DNA of 64,000 nt, taken from assembly GCA_036383895.1 (NCBI GenBank), contig DASVNK010000025.1, forward strand, positions 62,001 through 126,000. The letters are read 5' to 3'. Shown here in pieces: positions 35,216 to 44,723 of the stretch. The translations under genes were made by a program, and so were the position numbers. The notes below the pieces were generated by a model, which was not told the DNA's origin, did no database searches, and was given only the letters and a program-made list of their open reading frames with translations. The DNA comes from DASVNK01 sp036383895 (lineage in GTDB: Bacteria > Verrucomicrobiota > Verrucomicrobiia > Limisphaerales > SXQI01). Positions within the stretch are counted from its first letter, which is position 1. Every line of letters starts with the position of its first letter.

Positions 35216-37648
35216 ATGGCACAGCGACTTTCATCCACCACGGGGTGGACGGCAGCTTCAGTTAATTTTCCCTGCAGCTTGAAGTTCTTCCTCGCCCTGA
35301 CGTTCCTTTGCTCTTCAATATCCGTTTTTGCGCAAACGAACGCTGTTCGGGAAGTTAACCTTCGCGCCTTCGATCTAGCGTACGACACGGTGACGCGTCA
35401 CCTTTATGCGACCAGTCCAGACCACCCGCGACATTTGCTGCAACTCGATCCGGCCAATGGCGCGATCACCGCTACCTTCGAGGTCGGCGCGAATCCCGAG
35501 CGCTTGGTGCTCGATAACCAACGTTGGCTCTGGATCGCGCTGAACGGCGAAAGCGCTGTCGTTCGCTTCAACCTCGACACACTGCAGACAGCGCCGAAAT
35601 TGAATCTTGGCCAGGGTAACCTGCAGATTACCGACTTCGCACCCGTTCGAAACGACACTGACAGTTTGGCGGTGAACGCGGGCATCGGCACCTACTTCAT
35701 TCGCGACGGCGTTCTTCTCCCGGACTCGTGGCAACAGAACCAGAACTACTATGTGACTATCCTTGGCAACTACGTTTTCGGATCTGCCAAATTGCGCATC
35801 ACCCCAACAGGTTTAGCTTGGGAAGGTTTTGGCGTTTCTGGCGACGCGGAAGCGATTGGAGCCCGCCTTTACTACCCGGGCGGCTCTTTCGAACCGTTCG
35901 GTTCGGGAAGTGGACTAGTATATCTGCCACCTCTTCCACAGCAGGATGGTGCTGGGCCGCAAACTTACGCTGCGGCGTTCGCATTGGGATTGGAGGACAA
36001 TAGCTATTTTCTTCTGAGTTCTTACTTCACATATCACCTCACCCGGTTCGATCGTGATACCGGCCAAATCACCGGCTATGGCACGTTCCAGCCACGGACC
36101 ACGGTCTGGCCGGTTGAAATGGCTTTGATGGGCACGAACCGACTTGCCTTAACGAGAGATGACAAGCTTTTGTTGATCGACCTTGAGACACTATTCGCGC
36201 CCGGTGACCTTGAAGTATCGGTCGCAGTGGCACCAAATCCCGTAGCGTTCGGGCGGGTTACGGCGGGAACGGTCACGGCGCGGAACGTTGGTGCCGGTCA
36301 CGTGCTGAATGTCACCGTAACGAATCGGCTGAGCGAGAATGCACGCTTCGCGGAATTCCCGACCAACGCACTTCAGGACGGGTTCTCCCCGCTATTCGCA
36401 CGAGATTTGTTCCGCTGGAAGTTCGACACGCTTGCACCCGGCGAGACCAAGTCTTTCAATGTCGCCATCCTTCCGATGTCAGCGGGCTTTTTCACGAACT
36501 TCGTCACGGCGAGTTCGCAATTTGAGGCGAACCTTGCGAATAACACTGCGGAACTGAAAGTCACAGTGCAGGACGATTTGAGTAAAGCGGTCTCTGTGAT
36601 CGCTCCATACACCAATGTGACAGCGATCGCGTATGACCCCGTTTCAGACGAACTACTCGTCGGCCATGGAAATGGCAGAATTTTTCAAGTTGATCTGGCG
36701 GAGGCAAAAATGTCCGTTCCTTACGAAGTAGGGTCTGCGCCTGAGAAAATCTCTGTTTCTGCAGCGACCCGGTCGGCCTGGGTCGGCGTAGCAGGTTGGG
36801 ATTCTCTTTACCGTATTCCGTTAGAGGGCGGCCCGCTCGGTCGTGCGTATCTCCTTCACGAGCAGCTTCGCGATGTAGAGGCATCTCCCACAATTGCAGA
36901 TGATGTGGCTTATTCTGCAGGAACGTCTGTCCGCCTCCTTTCTCACCCGGGTACATACAACGGACCTGGGCTGATCGAATTCTCCGACGATGGAAAGACG
37001 CTTTACCAGGTGTACGATCTCGATTGCAGTTTGCGTGTCCTGAACGTGACGGCAACAAACCTCGTGCTCGCGCGAAGTTATCCCGACATGCCCTGCTATC
37101 CATTCACGCAATCGGGAGGACGTCTTTATTTCGATAACGGCATCGTCGTCGATCCCGCGAATGGCTCGATCATCACCAACCTAAACCTGCGATACCCGTC
37201 GTTCGTCATTCCTGACCCATCTGGTTCACTCAACGTCCTTACTCGGTCCGGGGTTAACTGGCTGATTCGGCGCCTCGATCGAAACACCTTTCAGGAACTC
37301 GGCACTTTTCATTTGACGCCAGATTACGCGCCCACTTCCGCAATCTCCGCAGGAACGAATCGCATCGCGTTTGTTAACCGAACTGTCGGCGGAACAGAAG
37401 CTATTCTAGTCAATATGCAGGCTTCCGCTTCCACTCTGCGCCTGGACGTCATGCAAACGAGCACAGGAACCATACTTCGGTTCCCGACTGTTCCAACCGC
37501 TCGATACCGGCTGGAAGAGACCACCTCGATCACGAATCCCATCTGGACGCCTGCTTCGGAAACAATTACTGGAACTGGCCTCATCATCGAACGCTTCGTA
37601 CCTGCGTCCGGCCCGGCAACGTTTTACCGATTGACGCAATTGCCTTAA
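35216..37648 (+). CDS. Large exported beta-propeller-type protein
   Basis: An 810-residue protein with a signal peptide (FFLALTFLCSSISVFAQ). Two propeller-like regions (about 45-320 and 470-720) carry YVTN-like patterns such as DLAYDTVTRHLYATSPD and AIAYDPVSDELLVGHGNG. Between them, residues about 330-450 look like an Ig/CARDB-type domain (VTVTNRLSENARF, FNVAILPMSAGFF). The C-terminus has the YRLEETTSITNPIW...FYRL module shared with other exported proteins here. Likely secreted or surface-anchored; ligand unknown. Confidence 0.82.
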   Translation: MAQRLSSTTGWTAASVNFPCSLKFFLALTFLCSSISVFAQTNAVREVNLRAFDLAYDTVTRHLYATSPDHPRHLLQLDPANGAITATFEVGANPERLVLDNQRWLWIALNGESAVVRFNLDTLQTAPKLNLGQGNLQITDFAPVRNDTDSLAVNAGIGTYFIRDGVLLPDSWQQNQNYYVTILGNYVFGSAKLRITPTGLAWEGFGVSGDAEAIGARLYYPGGSFEPFGSGSGLVYLPPLPQQDGAGPQTYAAAFALGLEDNSYFLLSSYFTYHLTRFDRDTGQITGYGTFQPRTTVWPVEMALMGTNRLALTRDDKLLLIDLETLFAPGDLEVSVAVAPNPVAFGRVTAGTVTARNVGAGHVLNVTVTNRLSENARFAEFPTNALQDGFSPLFARDLFRWKFDTLAPGETKSFNVAILPMSAGFFTNFVTASSQFEANLANNTAELKVTVQDDLSKAVSVIAPYTNVTAIAYDPVSDELLVGHGNGRIFQVDLAEAKMSVPYEVGSAPEKISVSAATRSAWVGVAGWDSLYRIPLEGGPLGRAYLLHEQLRDVEASPTIADDVAYSAGTSVRLLSHPGTYNGPGLIEFSDDGKTLYQVYDLDCSLRVLNVTATNLVLARSYPDMPCYPFTQSGGRLYFDNGIVVDPANGSIITNLNLRYPSFVIPDPSGSLNVLTRSGVNWLIRRLDRNTFQELGTFHLTPDYAPTSAISAGTNRIAFVNRTVGGTEAILVNMQASASTLRLDVMQTSTGTILRFPTVPTARYRLEETTSITNPIWTPASETITGTGLIIERFVPASGPATFYRLTQLP

Positions 37649-37674
37649 GCAATTAGGCCCCATCCTCACAAATA

Positions 37675-37716
37675 AAAAAAGCCGCTCCTGAACCCAAAAC
37701 CTCAGAAGCGGCTTTA
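37675..37716. terminator. Hairpin terminator with its longer T-tract on the minus strand
   Basis: AAAGCCGCT with AGCGGCTTT, extended by CCTGA/TCAG, lies downstream of the propeller gene. On the plus strand only TTT follows the stem, but on the minus strand a run of seven T follows it. It can end plus-strand transcripts weakly and minus-strand (antisense) transcripts strongly. Confidence 0.7.
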
Positions 37717-37877
37717 CCGTCCCACTCGGGACAGCAATATACGATTCCATTACACGGCTGAAGCGCAACTGGAAAGAAGAAAGTTCGGGACCATACCAGC
37801 GCGACTCGACTTCCGTATCCGAAGCCACGCCAAACTTGCAGCCGCCATGTTCGGGTTATAGATTGCCCGTCCTTGAT

Positions 37878-39248
37878 ATGACGTTGACCGAGAAAATTTT
37901 GGCGCGCGCCGCTGGCAAATCCCATGTCTCCGCCGGCGACAACATCTGGGTCCAGGCCGATGTCCTGATGACCCATGACGTTTGCGGCCCCGGCACCATC
38001 GGCGTCTTCAAACGCGAATTCGGCAAGGACGCCAAGGTTTGGGACCGCAACAAAGTCGTCATCATTCCCGACCACTACATCTTTACTGCCGATTCCAAGT
38101 CGAACCGCAACGTTGATATCCTGCGCGATTTTTCCAGGGAACAAGGTCTGCCCTATTTCTACGACGTCATCGACGATCCAGATGGTCACTGGGTTTTCGA
38201 TCCCACTAAGGGCGCGCTCAAGAAACAATATGGCTCACGCTTCGCCGGCGTTTGCCACACCGCACTTCCGCAGAAGGGCCACACTCGCCCCGGCGAAATT
38301 CTTTTCGGCACCGATTCGCACACCTGCATGGCGGGTGCATTCAACGAATTCGCCACCGGCATCGGCAATACCGACGCCGGCTTCGTCATGGGGACCGGCA
38401 AACTCCTCATCAAAGTTCCCGAAACCATGCACTTCCGCCTCGAAGGCGAGATGCAACCCGGCGTCATGGCCAAGGACATTATCCTGCATTGCATCGGTGA
38501 AATCGGTTTCGACGGCGCTACTTACCGCGCCATGCAATTCGATGGTCCGGGCGCATCCTCCCTCAACATGGACGACCGCATGACCATTGCGAACATGGCG
38601 ATCGAAGCGGGCGGGAAGAACGGCATCTTCGAATTCGACGCCAAGACCAAGGCGTTCGTGGACGAGCGGACGCGCCTGAATGGCACCAAGTCCACTTACG
38701 AACCCGTGGAACGCGACCGCGACGAAAAATTCATTTACGAACTCGTGGTCGATCTTTCAAAGCTCGAACCAACCGTGGCCTGCCACCCGGACCCGGGCAA
38801 TCGCAAGCTCGCGAAGAATCTCGATATCAAGCTCGATCGCGCCTATATCGGCTCCTGCACCGGCGGCAAGACCAGCGACTTCCTCGAATTCGCTAAAGTC
38901 CTCAAAGGACATAAAGTGAAGATCGACACCTTCGGTGTTCCCGCCACTCCGGAAATCGTGAACGATTTGCAGACCATGCTCTGGGGCGAAAAATCGGTCT
39001 GGACCATTCTCGTTGATGCCGGCGTCCAAATGACCGAAAACGCCGGCTGCGCCGCCTGCCTCGGTGGCCCCGTCGACACCTTTGGCCGCATGAACGTCCC
39101 GCTGAAATGCATCAGCGCCACCAACCGCAACTTCCCCGGCCGCATGGGTCACAAGGAATCGCAAGTATTCCTCGCCTCGCCTGCGACCGTTGCCGCGAGC
39201 GCATTGACGGGCCGCATCACCGACCCGCGCGAGTTCGTCGCAAAGTAA
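37878..39248 (+). CDS. leuC: 3-isopropylmalate dehydratase large subunit
   Basis: LeuC with LeuD isomerises 2- to 3-isopropylmalate in leucine synthesis using a [4Fe-4S] cluster. The ATG at 37878 (MTLTEKILARAAGKSHV) gives 456 residues; a longer frame starts at 37836. The cluster cysteines lie in GSCTGGK and GCAACLGG. HTALPQKGHTRPGEILFGTDSHT and MGTGKLLIKVPETM are typical of the family. HTALPQKGH is the signature of the aconitase-like LeuC2/homoaconitase subgroup, so that type is also possible. leuD is not within the window, which is uncommon. Confidence 0.93.
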   Translation: MTLTEKILARAAGKSHVSAGDNIWVQADVLMTHDVCGPGTIGVFKREFGKDAKVWDRNKVVIIPDHYIFTADSKSNRNVDILRDFSREQGLPYFYDVIDDPDGHWVFDPTKGALKKQYGSRFAGVCHTALPQKGHTRPGEILFGTDSHTCMAGAFNEFATGIGNTDAGFVMGTGKLLIKVPETMHFRLEGEMQPGVMAKDIILHCIGEIGFDGATYRAMQFDGPGASSLNMDDRMTIANMAIEAGGKNGIFEFDAKTKAFVDERTRLNGTKSTYEPVERDRDEKFIYELVVDLSKLEPTVACHPDPGNRKLAKNLDIKLDRAYIGSCTGGKTSDFLEFAKVLKGHKVKIDTFGVPATPEIVNDLQTMLWGEKSVWTILVDAGVQMTENAGCAACLGGPVDTFGRMNVPLKCISATNRNFPGRMGHKESQVFLASPATVAASALTGRITDPREFVAK

Positions 39249-39255
39249 AATTTCG

Positions 39256-39313
39256 CCACAGACACACAGCGAGCACAGAGAAGATTTTCTCTGTGCGCGC
39301 TCCGGTGACTGTG
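39256..39313. repeat. CACAGAG-type inverted repeat after leuC
   Basis: GCACAGAGAA (39273-39282) and TTCTCTGTGC (39287-39296) form a perfect 10-bp stem with a 4-nt loop, inside an outer CACAG/CTGTG pair. It resembles the dispersed repeat at 62407-62485. It may also act as the leuC transcription end. Confidence 0.6.
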
Positions 39314-39330
39314 ATTATTCTCTCAATCGC

Positions 39331-41286
39331 TTGGAGCAAAGTGCCACTTCTAAGAGCGCAGCCGAACGCGGTGATCTAACCGCGCGGTTTCGCCGTCCCA
39401 ATAATTCAATTGGCCGACTCCGCTTTATCGACCGCGAATCCATCGACACCTTCTGCGAACGGGGAATTCTCGGCACGGTCATCGCGATTCTGGCATGGGG
39501 ACCGCTCGCCACCGGTGCCACCCGCACTTCGCAGTTTCTGGTGATGCTCGGCCTCGGCGTTTTGCTCATCGCCTTCTGGGCCGTCCGAATTTGGGTGCGC
39601 GATCAATATCGCTTTCTTTTTCCGCCGTTCGGCTGGGTCGTGCTCGGCTTTACCGGTTACGCGATCTGGCGCTACACCGGCGCGGATGTCGAATACGACG
39701 CGCGCCTCGAACTTCTCCAGATCCTTCTCTACGCCGTCATGTTCTTCGCCATCCTGGACAACCTCACCAGCCAGGAAAACCTCCAGATCCTACTCTTCAC
39801 TTTGATCGGCCTCGGCCTGCTGCTCTCCTGCTACGCCGTTTTCCAATACCTCACCGATTCACAAAAAGTGCTCTGGTTCGATAAGCCGAAAGTTTATCGC
39901 GGGCGCGGCTCTGCGACCTACATTTGCCCGAATCACCTCGTCGGCTACCTCGAAATGGTTCTCCCGGTCGCTCTCGCTTATACCATCATCGGTCGCCACA
40001 AACCGCTCATGAAAATCGGCATTGGTTACGCCGCCGTCGTCATCATTGCCGGCATCGCTGTCACCGTTTCGCGCGGCGGTTATTTAGCCGTCGTTGCATC
40101 GATGGCCGTATTCTTCCTCATCCTTCTCTGGAACCGGGATTTCAGAATTCCCGCCATCGCAGTCGTCATGCTCCTGGTGATCGCCGCCGTCATGTTCGGC
40201 AAACGCTCCTACCAGGCCCAGCAGCGTTTCGAGAATCTCGAGCAACCGCTCACCAACATGCGCCCGCATTATTGGAAAGCGGCCGCTCAAATGTGGCAGG
40301 ACAATTTCTGGTTCGGCGTCGGCCCACAACAGTACGACTGGCGCTTCCGCCAATACCGGCATCCCCACGTCCAGGGCCGCCCCGTTCAGGCACACAACGA
40401 TTACCTCAACACCCTCGCCGATTACGGCACGATCGGCGGTGCCATCGTCGGCGCCGGATTAATGCTTCTCGCCTGGGGCGTAGTCCGTTCGTGGAAATAT
40501 GTCCAGCGCTCCAACCAAATCGCCACCCGCACCAGCAATCGCTCCGCCGTCGTCCTTGGCTGCAGCATCGGTCTTCTCGCGATCGCCTTCCATTCCGCGG
40601 TCGATTTCAACATGCACATCCCGGCCAACGCCGCGGTCGCAGTCGCTTTAATGGCCATTCTCACCTCCCACCAGCGCTTCGCCACCGAACGCTTTTGGCT
40701 CAAGCCTGGAGTCATCGGCCGAATCTTTGGAACCCTGGTCCTGCTCGCGGCTGCCGGTTACCTCGTCCTCCAACTTTCCCGCCTCGGCCCCCAAACTTAT
40801 CTTTTAAACACTTATCCCCGCGAAAAAACGTTCGAAAGCCGCATCAACTTGATTCAAAAGGCGCTTAAATTCGATCCGAATAACGGGCTGGTTCTCCTCG
40901 CCGCAGGCGACCTTTATCGTGAAACCGGCTGGGAAACCGAAGACGAAAACCTTATTCGCGCCGCAATGCCCTGGTATGAACGCGGCATCGCGCTAAACCG
41001 CTGGAATCCATATAATTATCTCTACCTCGGCATGTGCCTGGATTGGCTCAAAGAACACGAAAAGGCCGCCCCTCATTTCGCCAAGGCCCGCGAGATCGAC
41101 CCAAATGGTTCCTATACAGTCGCTTTGAACGGCTGGCACAAGCTCCAATTGAACGATTTGCACGGTGCTAAAGCCGACTTTTGGCATTCAATCGAACTCC
41201 TCCACCATGAAGGATTTAACAATTTAGCTAAATCCTACCTGCAAATTGTCGAAAGAAGGATTGCGGAACAAGCTGGCCCACAGTAA
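39331..41286 (+). CDS. O-antigen ligase/polymerase-like (Wzy_C family) protein with C-terminal TPRs
   Basis: A 651-residue membrane protein from a TTG start, with about ten to twelve helices up to residue 470. The Wzy_C core region TVSRGGYLAVVASM, then a periplasmic loop ending PHVQGRPVQAHNDYLNTLADYGTIGG, is the O-antigen ligase signature (H-N-D-Y-L). Residues about 520-640 are TPR-like helices (GLVLLAAGDLYRETGW, NPYNYLYLGMCLDWLKEHEKAAPHF). Probable role: ligating or polymerising a surface glycan. The rare TTG start has no strong ribosome site, and the true start could be somewhat downstream. Confidence 0.87.
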   Translation: MEQSATSKSAAERGDLTARFRRPNNSIGRLRFIDRESIDTFCERGILGTVIAILAWGPLATGATRTSQFLVMLGLGVLLIAFWAVRIWVRDQYRFLFPPFGWVVLGFTGYAIWRYTGADVEYDARLELLQILLYAVMFFAILDNLTSQENLQILLFTLIGLGLLLSCYAVFQYLTDSQKVLWFDKPKVYRGRGSATYICPNHLVGYLEMVLPVALAYTIIGRHKPLMKIGIGYAAVVIIAGIAVTVSRGGYLAVVASMAVFFLILLWNRDFRIPAIAVVMLLVIAAVMFGKRSYQAQQRFENLEQPLTNMRPHYWKAAAQMWQDNFWFGVGPQQYDWRFRQYRHPHVQGRPVQAHNDYLNTLADYGTIGGAIVGAGLMLLAWGVVRSWKYVQRSNQIATRTSNRSAVVLGCSIGLLAIAFHSAVDFNMHIPANAAVAVALMAILTSHQRFATERFWLKPGVIGRIFGTLVLLAAAGYLVLQLSRLGPQTYLLNTYPREKTFESRINLIQKALKFDPNNGLVLLAAGDLYRETGWETEDENLIRAAMPWYERGIALNRWNPYNYLYLGMCLDWLKEHEKAAPHFAKAREIDPNGSYTVALNGWHKLQLNDLHGAKADFWHSIELLHHEGFNNLAKSYLQIVERRIAEQAGPQ

Positions 41287-41326
41287 AAGTGTGCTAAGCG
41301 AGGTGCGGATCAATGGCAAAATGGCA

Positions 41327-41354
41327 TTGACAAGATTTTGCAAGTTTCTACACT
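41327..41354 (+). promoter_or_regulatory. Consensus-like sigma-70 promoter of the FecR gene
   Basis: TTGACA at 41327-41332 and TACACT at 41349-41354 are separated by 16 bp. They lie about 45 bp upstream of the FecR start, which itself has an AGGAG site. Confidence 0.75.
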
Positions 41355-41397
41355 GACGCAGGATTCAATTACGTAAAAAACCAGGAGCAAAAAAACT

Positions 41398-42195
41398 ATG
41401 AGACCAGTTGGAGCAGTTTCTCGAATATTGGGCTTCGCTGTGGCAGTCGCTGCTTTACTGAGCGCCACTACTACCCAGGCCGCGCCGGAACAAGGAAAAG
41501 CTGTCGTGCGCAGTGTGCGCGGAACCGCAAATTATTCAACCGACCGCGGTGCAAATTGGAGGGCTTTGAAAGTGGGCACCTCGCTGAACCAGAACTCAGT
41601 CGTTCGCACTGCTCCTGGCTCGAATGTAGATTTATTCCTCGGCGACAACGGCCCCATCGTTCGCGTCACTGAAGACACCACTTTAGGTCTTGATCGCCTC
41701 ACCATCGACCGCACCGGCGTTGATAAAGTCATCGAAACTCAGCTCGATCTCCGTAACGGCCGGATTCTCGGCAACGTGAAGCGTCTCGCCGCTGCTTCCA
41801 AGTACGAAGTGAAGACCCCTCATGGCGTTGCCGGTATTCGCGGAACTCGTTATGACATCCGTTCGGATGGCACCGTAATCGTGACCGAAGGTCAAGTGGT
41901 TGTCGTTTACATCGTCGACGGCCAGGCCTACACCGCCACCGGTAACGCTGGCGATACGCTCCGTCCTCCGACTCCTGGAACACGTCAGGTTTTGATCAGC
42001 CCAACTCCTCCAAACGTCATCGCTGAAATCAATCAGCAGCTCGACGAATCTGGCCGCGGCACCGCGGGCGGTGGCGTCGGCACCGGTGTAACTCCGGTGG
42101 TTGTTGTGACGGTCGAACCGATCAACGAACAATTGCAGGAAGGCGATCGTTTCAGATTGCCTGATTTCGAGGAAACGCCGGTAAGCGTCGATTAA
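41398..42195 (+). CDS. FecR-domain exported protein
   Basis: A 265-residue protein with a signal peptide (GFAVAVAALLSATTTQAA). The FecR domain spans about residues 60-165: LKVGTSLNQNSVVRTAPGSNVDLFL, then VKTPHGVAGIRGTRYDI. This is the stand-alone secreted FecR type common beside CHASE2 cyclases, rather than the classical iron sigma regulator, since no sigma factor or TonB receptor gene is near. The C-terminal 80 residues are Pro, Gly and Val rich and probably disordered. It has its own promoter and a strong terminator. Confidence 0.9.
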   Translation: MRPVGAVSRILGFAVAVAALLSATTTQAAPEQGKAVVRSVRGTANYSTDRGANWRALKVGTSLNQNSVVRTAPGSNVDLFLGDNGPIVRVTEDTTLGLDRLTIDRTGVDKVIETQLDLRNGRILGNVKRLAAASKYEVKTPHGVAGIRGTRYDIRSDGTVIVTEGQVVVVYIVDGQAYTATGNAGDTLRPPTPGTRQVLISPTPPNVIAEINQQLDESGRGTAGGGVGTGVTPVVVVTVEPINEQLQEGDRFRLPDFEETPVSVD

Positions 42196-42234
42196 GTCTT
42201 CTGGATTCAGAGACGGACTTAGATTTCCGATACA

Positions 42235-42267
42235 CCCAGAGCAGCCTTGTGTTGCTCTGGGTTTTTT
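42235..42267 (+). terminator. Strong terminator between the FecR and cyclase genes
   Basis: CCCAGAGCA (42235-42243) and TGCTCTGGG (42253-42261) form a perfect 9-bp stem followed by six T. The cyclase GTG start is 18 nt after the T-tract. Confidence 0.9.
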
Positions 42268-42284
42268 GTTTTCGTCTAAATTGA

Positions 42285-44723
42285 GTGAAGAGCAGAAACG
42301 CGAACCTCATTCCATTTTACATCACAGGCGCGGTGTTGCTCTCCGCCTTGGGGTTGCATCTTCTTTCGCGCTCTCTCGCCTCACGCGAGCCAAGTGCTGA
42401 ATCAGAGCATCAAACCGGTTTAATGGAGCAGATCGAGGCGCTGACCTTTGATGCTCGCGCAAAGTTAGGTGCCGCTCTGAACGATCGCTCCTTGATCGCC
42501 ACCAATATTGCGACCCTTTTCTTCGACGACGTCGCGGTGGAGAAAGTAAACGACGGCAGCTTTTCTCTCGCCTATGCGCCGGCGGAACAACCGGAGGACG
42601 CCCGCAAACTTTATCCACGCCTCTGGCCATGGCCGCGCTTCATTCACGGTCAAATCGTGCGCGAACTTTCCGCGCAAGGTGCCACTGGGATTGGCTTTGA
42701 CGTGCTTTTCCCCGAGCTGGCTGAGAGCCGCGAAGAAGAATCGATCAATGACGGTGAACTCGGCTCACTGAGCTCCGACGAATTCTTCGCGGCACAAATG
42801 GGCCGCGCACAGCGTGTCGTCCTCGGCGTGCAGCAGGAAGATACAACTCCCGCGCAGCTCTTCCTTACCAACGCAAGCGGTCTCGCAAGCATCGCCTCGC
42901 ATTCGGATTACGCGGTTCTACGCCGGGTAAAGCCGTTTCACGAAGTTCGCGTCTGGCATAAAATCATCAGGGAACACGTCAAAGCGCTCGACCTGAACCT
43001 GCGCGCGGGCCAGATCCGCGGTGACAAGTTGGTCATCCCCAGCCGAACCGCTGTCGACGGCGAAACCAGCGATTTCGAAATTCCGTTGAACCCAAACGGA
43101 ACCATGAAACTGACTCGTGACGGCGAGTTCGATATCGTCGACGATCCAAACGACAACGGGCCCGAAACCGAAAAACCTTTCGAACTCCGCCGCGTTTGGA
43201 ACCTGGGAATCGCCCTTGCCGCCCGATCCCTGAACCTCGATCTCGATCGCGCGGAAATCCTGCCGAACAAAATCATTCTGCGCGGTCAAAACGGTTTGTC
43301 TCGAACGATCCCACTGGACGCAGCCGGTTTCTTTTTCATCGACTGGTCCATCCGATACCGCGACATAAAAGAAAACAAAACCCCGATTTATCACGGGCAT
43401 CTCGGCGAAGTTTTATTTCAGGACAAAGGCCGCGTGTCCGGCGACACCAACCTGAACAACCCCTTTGCTGACCGCATCGTTTTCATCGGCTCCGTAGCGA
43501 GCGGTAACAACATGTCCGACCTCGGCGCCACGCCGCTTGAACCGCAGACACCGCTCGTCACCAAGCATCTGAACGTCGCCAACTCCATCCTCACCGGCCG
43601 ATTTGTAGAACGCACCAGCCTCACCACCGAATTGTTATTGATTGCAGTGCTCGGAGCGATCTCCGCTTTTCTTACCTGGCGAACACGCGTGCTGGTCGGC
43701 GCGATCAGTATCTGCCTGCTTTCCCTCGCCTACGTGGCTTTCAGCACCTGGATGTATCTGGATTACCGCTACTGGATTCCCATGGTCATGCCGCTTTTCG
43801 GCGGATTGATCCTGCCGCATTTCTCCCTTGTCACCTATCGCGTGGTTTTCGAACAAAAAGAACAGCGCCGCGTTCGCGGAATCTTCTCAAAAATTGTCGC
43901 GCCCGACGTCGTGCATGAACTCCTCAGCGCAGAGCGCCTTTCTCTCGGCGGCGCGCGCCGCAATATCACCGTATTCTTTGCCGATATTCGCGGCTTCACC
44001 GAATTCACCGATTCCACCCAACAACAAGCCGAGGAATTCGCTTCGAAGAGTAACTTCGGAGAAAACGAACGCCGCATATACTTCGACAATATCGCCGCCG
44101 AACAGTTGGCGACCGTGAACCTCTACCTCGCGACCATCGCCGACACCATCAAAGCGCATCACGGCACGCTCGATAAATACATGGGCGATTGCGTTATGGC
44201 ATTTTGGGGTGCCCCGGTGTCGAACCAACGTCACGCTCTCTGTTGCGTTCAGGCCGCCATCGATTGCCAGCGCGCCCTTTACCAACTCAATGTTCAACGC
44301 GCTGCCGAAAACGAACGGCGGAAGCAGCAGAACACCACCGCAGCCACCGCAGGTAAGCCACCCCTTCCCCTTCTTCCTCTGCTCTCCCTCGGCACTGGCA
44401 TCAACACCGGCGAAGTCACCGTTGGCCTGATGGGTTCCGACGCGACGATCCTGAATTACACCGTCTTCGGCCGCGAAGTAAATCTCGCCAGCCGTTTGGA
44501 AGGCGCGTCCGGTCGCGGTCGCATCCTCATCAGTGAAGCAACCTACACCGATTTGAAGCGAGACGATCCCGCCCTCGCCGCAACCTGCATCGCTCAGGCC
44601 CCAATCACGCCCAAAGGTTTTCGGCAGGCGATCAGCATTTACGAAGTTCCCTGGAAACTTCTGCCGAGCCCAAAACCCGTCGAAAATCCTTCCCCTGCTC
44701 CAGCGGTTGTGCCTCAGGCATAA
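42285..44723 (+). CDS. CHASE2-domain class III adenylate cyclase
   Basis: An 812-residue membrane sensor. There is one N-terminal helix (about 8-28), a CHASE2 extracytoplasmic domain (about 50-430, with GATGIGFDVLFPE), three helices (about 446-520), and a cytoplasmic cyclase domain from 555. Metal-binding aspartates lie in VFFADIRGFTEF and DKYMGDCVMAFWG. The base-selecting Lys (DKYMGD) and Thr (YTVFG) suggest ATP and the IIIb type. Transition-state Asn and Arg lie in VNLASRLE. Two insertions, about 30 residues after the first Asp and a Gln/Thr-rich linker before LGTGINTGE, are unusual. It starts at GTG just after the FecR terminator, suggesting partial read-through coupling. Confidence 0.93.
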   Translation: MKSRNANLIPFYITGAVLLSALGLHLLSRSLASREPSAESEHQTGLMEQIEALTFDARAKLGAALNDRSLIATNIATLFFDDVAVEKVNDGSFSLAYAPAEQPEDARKLYPRLWPWPRFIHGQIVRELSAQGATGIGFDVLFPELAESREEESINDGELGSLSSDEFFAAQMGRAQRVVLGVQQEDTTPAQLFLTNASGLASIASHSDYAVLRRVKPFHEVRVWHKIIREHVKALDLNLRAGQIRGDKLVIPSRTAVDGETSDFEIPLNPNGTMKLTRDGEFDIVDDPNDNGPETEKPFELRRVWNLGIALAARSLNLDLDRAEILPNKIILRGQNGLSRTIPLDAAGFFFIDWSIRYRDIKENKTPIYHGHLGEVLFQDKGRVSGDTNLNNPFADRIVFIGSVASGNNMSDLGATPLEPQTPLVTKHLNVANSILTGRFVERTSLTTELLLIAVLGAISAFLTWRTRVLVGAISICLLSLAYVAFSTWMYLDYRYWIPMVMPLFGGLILPHFSLVTYRVVFEQKEQRRVRGIFSKIVAPDVVHELLSAERLSLGGARRNITVFFADIRGFTEFTDSTQQQAEEFASKSNFGENERRIYFDNIAAEQLATVNLYLATIADTIKAHHGTLDKYMGDCVMAFWGAPVSNQRHALCCVQAAIDCQRALYQLNVQRAAENERRKQQNTTAATAGKPPLPLLPLLSLGTGINTGEVTVGLMGSDATILNYTVFGREVNLASRLEGASGRGRILISEATYTDLKRDDPALAATCIAQAPITPKGFRQAISIYEVPWKLLPSPKPVENPSPAPAVVPQA

